A stretch of DNA of 64,000 bases. Source: Jaltomata sinuosa (taxonomy: Eukaryota > Streptophyta > Magnoliopsida > Solanales > Solanaceae). The notes beneath the pieces are model-generated. The model searched no databases, was not told where the DNA came from, and was given only the letters and a program-made list of their open reading frames with translations. How positions within the stretch are numbered: position 1 is the first letter of the stretch; every line of letters starts with the position of its first letter. Below, piece by piece: positions 55,538-64,000 of the stretch. Where the stretch lies: assembly GCA_003996215.1 (NCBI GenBank), contig QJPP01003120.1, positions 62,001 through 126,000 of the forward strand, given 5' to 3'. A program made the position numbers and the translations under genes.

Positions 55538-56905
55538 TGATGTGCCGCCATTTTACGGCACTTTCGACTCCTTTTAACTAAGAACAATCGTATGTTTTCA
55601 AGCAACCGTCATCGTTTTTGATGGTTTTATGTTATATTTGTAGGAAATTGAGACAAACACGGAAACGGAAGGAAATACGAGCAAAAAGACATTCTGGATA
55701 AGAGTGACGGCCTGAGTGACGGTCCGTCACACATGTGACGGTCCGTCACAGAGACCGTCAAGTGGTGGCAGGCCACTGCCTAGGGGTGACGGTCCGTCAA
55801 GGTGGTGACGGTCCGTCACAATGACCGTCAATTTGAGATGCACCACTGCCTAGTGGTGACGGCCAAGGCGATGGTCCGTCAAGCCAGTGATGGTCCATCA
55901 GCCTGGCCGTCAAGTTGAGACAGTCGGCGACGCGGAATCCGAGCGTTTTTGGGATTTGTTTTCTAGACTCCTATAAATACCCTATGTTAGGTTTATTTTA
56001 CATGTCAAGCTTTTTACAATAGTTCTCCCAATAGTTTTAGGAGAGACTTTGAGGGCAAGAAACACGTTTTCTTGGTCTTGAAAATGTGTTCTTGATTTGT
56101 TCTTGGGATCTTTGTTTTCTTGTTCTTGGAATAATTGAAGATTGTTTTCACTATATTGTAAGGATCTCTTTTCTTTATTATGAATATGACTTTCTTCTAT
56201 TCTTCTACAAGCATGATTAACTAAACCTCCCACAACTAGGGTTGTGGGAGCCATGGCAAGAGTAGCAAGATAGATTCCGGGCAGCGACGGGTTCAATATA
56301 TATGTTGTCACGTTGTTAATCATTCATTATTGAATGTTTTCTAGTGGTTGCAAACATTAGAACATGCCTAGGTTTAAATTTGCTTGAGTAAAGAGATTAA
56401 AACCGGGAAACTTGATTAACGACGAGGATTCGAGACTACCAACTATCGTCTTATGATTAATGTTGTAACTAGATTAATCTACTTGATGTTTAGGATTGAA
56501 ATCTAAAAGCACACCTTTTCAAGTTCGAGAGAATTGAAAAGTAAATTCGTCTATTTGGTTGAGAAACGTTTAGATGATACCATTAATTCAATCACATCGT
56601 GACACACATATAGAAAGAACCCGGCTAAGCTTAGAATCGACATTGTTACAACGCCATGGTGAACACTTCCCTAGTTCTCTCTCATCTTGATTTTCACTCA
56701 TACATTATTGTTCGTTTTGTTTACACATCGTTCACACAAACCCCCCCTTTCTTTACCGGAAACTATTGACCATTAGTCAACTAATTCACTAACGACTTAA
56801 TTCTCACCATATTCTCTATGGGATCGACCCCAACCTTTGTTGGGTTCTATATTTGACAACGATCGCTTACGCTTCTTAATTGGAGTGGTACTTTGAGCAT
56901 TATCA
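55538..56905 (+). mobile_element. ATH3 3' LTR
   Basis: TGATGTGCCGCC...ATTATCA, 1368 bp, followed by ATAGT (56906-56910). High similarity to the 5' LTR indicates a recent insertion relative to the surrounding elements. TATAAATA at 55972-55979. Confidence 0.95.
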
Positions 56906-56910
56906 ATAGT

Positions 56911-57511
56911 CATAAGCTTGAATGTCATGATCAAATTCTTATAGGCCTTTGCTTTGTGCGACTAGTGACCCTTTGATTAGGAGTTCAAGGTTAGTTGATT
57001 TTTGTGATAAGAAGGAATACTATTCTTAGGATATATTCTAGACGCAGGAGATTTAGTCTAGATAGTCTTAAACATGGAGAAAGAAGGTAGTTAGACTCAG
57101 ACCTTAGTATTTATATGTGCGCAGGTGAGTATTTTTAATAGCATGATAAGTGTGGTATTTAGAAGATAATAGTATTCCCATATAGCTACTCCTCTCATTT
57201 TTATGTTCCTTTCAGCTAACTACGATTCCTATGAATGTGATTGTTCTTTATGAGTTTTATCTAAGTCCCTACTCTCACTCCAGACCAGTTATCATGTTAG
57301 ATATCCAGTTTCATATCCTATCGGTGTTCTTATACTCTCAGTATGCATATAGGTCTCACGAATCCATCTCAGTTCATATTTCAGTTAGAAATCAGTTACC
57401 ATGCCAGTATTCCATCTTTTAGAACTCAGTTAATGGGATTGCATCTCTTTCCCTACCACCTCAGCCTAGTTAGTCTTCATTCGAGGACTAATGATCCCAA
57501 GGGGGAGATAT
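56911..57511 (+). other. LA interior, right part, with polypurine tract
   Basis: Non-coding; the ORF at 57231-57422 is incidental. Near the end are CATTCGAGGACTAATGATCC and a purine run, AAGGGGGAGATA (57499-57510), next to the LTR: the usual chromovirus plus-strand primer position. Confidence 0.8.
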
Positions 57512-60032
57512 TGTAACACCCCAAAAATCCTAAGTTAATACCTGAACATTTTCCATAAGTGTAATGATCATTTACCTAGTGTGGTGAGTGCTTTGGATGT
57601 GAATTATGTTCATAAGAAACTCCTATCATCAAGTTAAGTTGCAAGAACCTCAACCAAATGAGTTTTCATGTAAGACTAAACTAGGGTCAACTTCAAATGA
57701 CCCTTTCTAATAGAATATAAAGAGTTAGGTGGCCTAATACCCGCCAAATTAAAGGTTTTTGAGTCTTATTTCCAGTTCCACCAATTACACATTAATCCAA
57801 ATCAGGAGTAAAAGGTTATGAGTATTTTACTGCAGCACTATCAGTGACTGCGAACGGGATGACGAACCGTGGTTCTGAAAAATAGTCCGTAATATGACTC
57901 ATGATTTCAGACCTGAACCTTAAAATTTTTATCTTCAAAACCACTGGTTGGTTCACGACCCGTAGACCAAAACCACGATCTATATAGTGACCCGTGGTTT
58001 ATCAAAATTCAGCTTTTCTTCCTTAGAATCCACTAGTGACTTGACGGGTCATCATTTTGAACGACGGTCTTTCATGTAACTCGTAGAATCACCTTCAGAG
58101 AGGTACCAAGTCCTCTAAATTCCACGAGTAAGTTGACGACCCATCAACCTATTCCACGACTCGTCCTTTCATTCGTAATCCCTGAGGATCAGAGGATCCT
58201 CATATCTTAAAGTCAGGAACCACGAGTCACAGGATGGTCCGTCATCTAGAATCACGGACCGTAGAGTGACTCCTGGTATTGAGATCCAGTAGACCCCCAG
58301 AAGTGGCATTTGGAACCACGGATCAGTTGATGGCTCGTCCTTTAGGATGACGGACCGTGGACTGACTCGTGGTCTCTGAAGTCGACTTTTTCCAAGCTTA
58401 AGTCCAGGGGTATTTTTATAATTTCTCACTCTTTTAACTCCTATACTAAGTCATTTTAGGCCTATTTAGAAGGGTTTTTATTCCCACTTAGCCTAAGTTC
58501 TCTCCCATTCTTTCAATCAAGTTCCAAAAGAAGAAAAGGAATTCCATCTTCTCAAGCTTCAAGTTAGGGTTTCATCTCCAAGTCTCCATCCTCAAGTCCC
58601 AAGTTAAGAAAGCTTCAATTTCAGGTACGTGGGTGTTCATTAAGGGTTTCCTTTCACCCTTAATCCCAAATCCCCAAACCTTTACTTTGATTTAGCAAAT
58701 TGTAAAATTAGAGTTTTTACCCAAATTGGGGAAAAGTTATGGGTTTTGTTTTAAAGCTTCAAATTCATTTTTCACATTTATTACCCATGTTTCAATTGAA
58801 GTTTAGTAAGTATTTTCAAAATCCCATATATTAAGTATGAATTCTAGCATGATTCCTTTAAATTACATGATTTCAAGTATAAATTTGGCATGTTTAGATA
58901 ACATGGTTTCTTGATTATGAAAGTGCATGCATAATTCTTCAGGTTATGATTTTAGAAAAGAAGGGGTATCTTGAGTTATGAACATGCACAACTTTAAGAC
59001 TTATGATATGAATTTGCATGACATTAGATATGTCTCTATGCTTTATGAACAGATTTGACATTAGTTATGATCAGTTCTGCATCCAGATATGCATCAGTAT
59101 TATATGAGCTGTACGTATTATTTTGGGAGTAGTATTTAGAGCCGAGTTGGATGGGGTGAGAGTACCCTTAGTCCCAGAACTACGTGCTCCTGTAGGTTCT
59201 AAGTCCCCTCAGTTGGGCATCAAATTTAGTGATTATGCCACAGTCATGCCTTTATACCTTGGCAAGGTATATTGGGTCCTTTTGATAGGTGATATACATC
59301 GAATTCCATGTAGTTCACATGGTCTATGTCGGTTAGAGAACCTCCTACAGAAACAATTTCAAGTTTAAAAATGTATTGACTCTTTACTTTTAGATTTCAG
59401 ACTTACTATTTATGATTATGTTTTTAGCTTATGATATTGCATTGAGTCATTACATTGTAGATTTTACTATTATCATATGATTTCAGCTTCAAGGATATTT
59501 TAACCATGTTTTATCACAAATTATGCATGATCTCAGTTTTAAGCGTGCTTTCAAGTATATTTATCATATGTATATCTCACATACTCAGTATATTCCATAG
59601 TACTAACCACATACTTCTTTGTGATGCATATATTATGATGTAGATTTTGTAGCCTACTCTCATATTCTTGGTTAGTAGGTCAGCAACACATCTAGCCAGC
59701 TTGGTGAGTTCTCCTCATTCGAGGACTTGGAGTTTAGCTTCATTTCTGTATTTAGTTTGTTTATCCAGTATTTAGAGTTAGCTGGGGGCCTGTCCTAGTA
59801 ACTCGTTAGTAGTAGAGGCTTTCAGATATAGAGTCAGATATTCAGCTGTATTCAATTCTTAAATCTTAGACTTTATTTATATAACATATTAAGTTGTTCA
59901 TTACTTCAATTGAACTTCCGTTCCTATGTTTTGTTCAGTTTTTAAGTCATGCTAAGGTCAGAGGGTTATCTTGAGATCATTCGTGATCTTGGGTTCCGTG
60001 TTACATCCAGTGGGTAGGCTCGGGGCATGATA
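57512..60032 (+). mobile_element. LA 3' LTR
   Basis: Begins TGTAACACCCC and ends GGGGCATGATA, with ATAAG (60033-60037) as the likely partner of ATGAG on the left. Closely parallel to 45434-47979, with scattered small differences suggesting more age than ATH3. Confidence 0.9.
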
Positions 60033-60037
60033 ATAAG

Positions 60038-61655
60038 TGTCATACATGGTCGTAGCACTAACATTATTTTGCAGGAACATAACTTCTTATAGGCGACGTT
60101 CAAAAACACATGCCACTGATTAAGCCTCATCATCTGATAATCCAAGTCCTTCTGTGAAAAATATGGGACCATCTGAGTCAGAATTTAGATTTGGACTTAA
60201 AGGGATGGAGGTCTATTACTTCAGCTTTCGTGACAAGCGACCCTTCTTGGAGGAGGCAGGGTTTGATGTGGAAGACTTCAAAGTCGATTACCCAAACATA
60301 GCCAAGCAGTTTCGTATAAGGATCTAGGCCAACTTTGCCAAAACTCCCAGCCTATATTTCCCTGATTTAGTACGAGAGTTCTATACCTCATATGGGGCTA
60401 GCCAAGACATTCTAAAGCATAAAGGCCCAAAAAATAAGCTACCATGCCTTGATTCATTGTTAGTGAGGGTAAGGAGAGGGATATTACCCCAGCAGCCATC
60501 CATTTTTACATATGGGGTGATGAACCAATTCCAGTATCAAGATATTTAGAATGTGTAGCTACAAAGGCTGACCAATATAAGTGGGTTTCTAGTATCATTA
60601 CCAAAGGAACTCATTTTTGAACTATCTCAAAAGGACCCATCTATTGATTGGATCTTATGTTTGAGGCTCGGATGTGGTTGGATTTTTTATGCACACAATT
60701 CATCCGGACTCCTTACACCACCAAAGTGACTATAGATATGGCTATTCTCATTGCATATATCATGTCTAGCCTCCCGATAAATGAAGGGGAATTCATTGCA
60801 GAACAATTCAAGAGGAGAGCTATACACGACTCCATTTCCATGGCCTTTCAAATTCTCATCAGCCTTCTGTTCCTATAGGTAAACTGACCTCTATTTTGGT
60901 CATTGGTAAGAAATCATCAAGCTACTGGCATGGTTTACTTGGACACAAGTCAGGATAAAGATGCTCCACATGTCAAGAAAAGATACCTTGATTAAAACCC
61001 AAGTGCCATGGCAGGCACAACACATGTCGAGAATGTTGCTCATGCTCATGTGGATATTTCATCTCCTCCTCATGAAGTGTTAGACACCACCCATATGGTT
61101 CCTCCAGTTGATAATGCTTTGGTTGGGTTACTCAAGTTTGCTCAACTTGTTTGCCACAATGAGGAGAGGTTACAAAAGTTAGCTAAAAATATCCCGGGCA
61201 TGATTCAATCCGCAATCAAGTTAGCTATTAAACCGGTATAGGCTAATGTGCATAACATGTGTGGTAGAGTTGACATAGTGGAGTAGAATATTGGATCACT
61301 CCGATAAAGAGTCCCTCAATCTACACCAAAAACCTCCCACTTGGACCTTAACTTACCGACTTTGGACTCTGCCTCACCTTCAAAGGCTAGGAGTCCGCCA
61401 GATGATTGGTGGGTGGATGACATCCCACAGGCGAGTTCAGCCACACTCAAAATCCAACATGTAGTCCTACCAGTTGAAGATGTGGTGATGCCACCAGAGC
61501 CACCTATGCAAGTACAACCCTTACCTCACGTGTCGGCCCGAGATCCTCGATTGACACCCAGTTGGGTAGTCCCATTTCCTTCCTATCATGAGTTGATGAC
61601 ACTTGAGGATAGATGGGAAGTTGTTGACCCTCTTAGTCCCTTTAAAGTTAGATAG
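60038..61655 (+). pseudogene. ATH2 ORF3 (env-position, plant-transposon-protein type)
   Basis: Begins just after LA and one duplication are passed. An acceptor-like TTTTGCAG lies at about 60068-60075. Pieces: EVYYFSFRDKRPFLEEAGFD and LVREFYTSYGASQDIL; after stops and a frame change, ARMWLDFLCTQFIRTPYTTK with DMAILIAYIMSSLPINEGEF and IAEQFKRRAIHDSISMAFQI (60648-60878), the putative plant transposon protein pattern; then a hydrophilic tail in one frame from 61008 to 61655 with stops near 61239. Related to the ATH1 ORF at 38180-39405. Biological role unknown; the env position is established for Athila elements. Confidence 0.75.
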
Positions 61656-63794
61656 GACCCCTTCATTTCTCTATTGGAAGGATTTCAGATAGATCCGGAG
61701 CATGCATATATAACTCTACCATTACCACCTCGGCTTTAGAGGACCCACTATCGTGTTTATGCATGACGACATCATCATCAGTGTTAGATCCACCATGGAG
61801 TTCTTAAAATTCATCCTTTTGTATAATTTTACACATCAGGGGCTATGCTTTATTTGAGTTTGGAGGGTGTAAGTAGTATTTAAGCCACTGTGAGGCATGT
61901 CTAAATATTCATTTATGGATGTTATATTCTTAATTGTGCCCTTATCAGTCTTGATTTATCATATTGATGTTGTGAATGTGAATGTCGGGTTGGTCCTACA
62001 CAATTCATTATTTCACTACATGTGCCTTCTAAACGTGCTTAGTGCCTACGTTGAGGCTTGATTTCAAATGATCCATGAGCGTTTTAAGATTTTGGTCACC
62101 TTGTAAATAGTAGAGTAGTGAATAAACTCCAAGGGTTTTCTTCATACCACGGTTCTTTCTAAAAAGCAAATTATTTCTTTTAATTTTGGTTTTCTTTTAT
62201 TTTTTTTTGTTGTTTTTGTATCAAACCGGGTTGGTGTTTCCCTATGATAGATTGAGAGGCAACTTTCCTAAGATAAAATGTCAAGTTTTAGTTTAAAATT
62301 GAGTCCATGTTTTGCTTGTCTCAAATTGGGCTCACCAAAAAATATTATTAGGAAGAAATTTTTGAACAAATTGAAGGAAAGAGGGAAAATGATTTTGAGT
62401 AAAGCATTCTCTTGTAATGACTTGAACATTCCCCATTTGGCTTGATCGATTCATAAACGAGTGTGTAAAAGAACTCAAAATAGCTTGTCAAAGGTCATTT
62501 GTCCCAATTGATTGTGAGACTAATTGTGAAATTATTGTGTTGTGATGCCTTGTGTGGTAAGGTTGTACTTAATTCTTGTGTGCATGTGTTGTCTAGAACT
62601 TGCCCCGAATGTGATTCAAGGCAAAATACTAGATGTAACCAAGCTTGGAAGATGACCTTAGGCCCTTTTTGAATAAGCCATGTCACCCAAATTGACTTCT
62701 CCTTTACAATGATCCTAGTAAGCCCCTTTGAGCTTGTGAATTTTATTTAGCACCTTGTTGATACCTTGACCCCTTTTTGGACCTAAATTTTTGTACCCAT
62801 CCTCCCTAATGGCTTGAAAGTGAAACATAGTCTAAAAGCCTAAGTTTTGGAGGGAGGATTCAAATGACAACATAGGTAAAAGCCTAAGTTTGGGGGTGTA
62901 TGTACTAATATGGAAAAGAAAAGGAATGCATTTCAACAAAAGGTTGCACCACGTACCTAAATTTAGAAATGCTTCAAAAGAGTCCAATGAAATGAACAAA
63001 ATGGAAAGAAAAGAAGGAATTGGTTCTACCAAGTGAAGGTAATAAAAGGATGTCAAATGATCAAGATTAAAGGGAAACCTTGGGATTGTGAGAGGGAGAA
63101 ATAAGGTGAAGTTATTGTTTGAAAATGAGAGCGGTATTTTTGAATGATCACAAACAGTGTTAGAAAGGTTTAGTCACTTGAGCCAAATGCAATTCTCACC
63201 TTAACCCTAGACAACACTGTAACCCGCAAGTCCTTTGTAATTTCAAGCTTGATAACTCCACATTAGGGGCGAATTACATAAATGGCAAGCCTATGGTTCA
63301 ACGCATGTACACTGGAATTTCCTTGAGAGAGTGAGAGTCCTTTTGGTTCTCTAATAATCCCATTTGATTGTAAAATTACATGATTGTGAGTGGGATTCTC
63401 TCTTATGGTGAGTGGGATCACACACTTGAAAGGAATGATGAAGCCTCTATTTGAATTGAGAGGAATGAATGAGACAAGTTGTGTGGCAAATCTCGAGGCA
63501 AACCTTAAAGGTCCATGCCAATGACTTGAGAAGCTTGAATATTTTATTTTTAATGAGAAGTGAAGTCCTTTTGATAATTTTTTTGAAATGAAAAATTGCC
63601 TTGAGAATAAGCTGGTCCAAATTGAGATAAGCATTGTAGCTGAGTCTTTTTGTTTGAGTCATTTTGTTTGTTATTTTCTTAGTTGTAGAGTTTAGATTGA
63701 CTTTGTGTGTACCCTGTGTGTTTTAGAGCATAATTCATTCCTTATTTTATGAGTATTTTGCTTGAAGATAAGAAATAGTTCAAGTTTGAGAGTT
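61656..63794 (+). other. ATH2 3' non-coding region
   Basis: About 2.1 kb with only incidental small ORFs. Shares TAGAACTTGCCCC with the ATH3 3' region (62594-62606) and ends CTTGAAGATAAG...CAAGTTTGAGAGTT before the LTR, the decayed polypurine tract. Confidence 0.7.
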
Positions 63795-64000
63795 TGATAA
63801 GTTGATAATCTACTAACTTATTGAGCCTTTATTCATGAATTATTGCCAGGTTTTAACAAGATTTAGAGGTACTTATTGCCTTTATTGATGAAAATATAGG
63901 TACTCTTGTTCAAGAGTAGAAAACAAAGGAATTTAATCTAAAGAGATAAAAAGGAGTTGAAGTGTGAAGGAGATTAAAATAGAGGAAGAATTTATTGAGA
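63795..64000 (+). mobile_element. ATH2 3' LTR, start only
   Basis: TGATAAGTTGATAATC at 63795 and similarity to 39596 onward until the window ends. Confirms ATH2 as the container of LA and ATH3. Confidence 0.9.

Overview
The window is plant nuclear heterochromatin built almost wholly from nested, broken Ty3/Gypsy LTR retrotransposons. I see no host protein gene, rRNA or tRNA gene. The lineages are Tekay/Del-type chromoviruses (chromodomain-like polyprotein end, tRNA-iMet primer site), Athila-type elements (tRNA-Asp primer site, gag-protease and an env-position ORF3) and a solo LTR with Ogre/Tat-like ends. Together they point to a flowering plant. The style of the repeats suggests Solanaceae, but that rests on memory of such repeats and is a low-confidence inference.

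Layout. 1-4923: 3' end of a plus-strand Tekay-type element (TK1), with degraded integrase and a 3.3 kb 3' LTR. 4924-15591: a nearly complete minus-strand relative (TK2); its 3' LTR is cut where TK1 ends, so TK1 probably inserted into TK2's LTR. 15592-17680: LTR end, leader and gag of a plus-strand chromovirus (D), joined gag-to-gag to a minus-strand relative (E, about 17681-17787 and 24286-25735). E's gag is split by an Ogre-like solo LTR (17788-24285, duplication AATAT), which itself holds a Tekay solo LTR (21778-23477, duplication GGAGA). 25736-35661: a decayed minus-strand Tekay-type element (F). 35662-39595: remains of an Athila-type element (ATH1) with an ORF3 relic, interrupted by a TIR transposon (36178-36750) and an LTR fragment. 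39596 to beyond 64000: a second Athila-type element (ATH2). Inside it lies a non-autonomous chromovirus derivative (LA, 45434-60032), and inside LA a small gag-protease-only Athila-like element (ATH3, 49999-56905, duplication ATAGT).

No coding unit is intact. TK2 carries a Gly in the RT active-site motif, in-frame stops and frameshifts. TK1 and TK2 have each lost a different His of the integrase zinc-binding domain. ATH2 and ATH3 have no recognisable RT or integrase, and LA also lacks the gag core. If ATH3 or LA moved recently, their enzymes must have come from other elements.

The most unusual signal is a shared design. Most of the LTR families, and the spacers before ORF3 in the two Athila elements, carry a CG-rich cluster of family-specific near-palindromic words, usually close upstream of a TATA-like box. 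In ATH3 the cluster is three tandem 82-bp blocks, and it accounts for nearly all of the length difference between that element's two LTRs.
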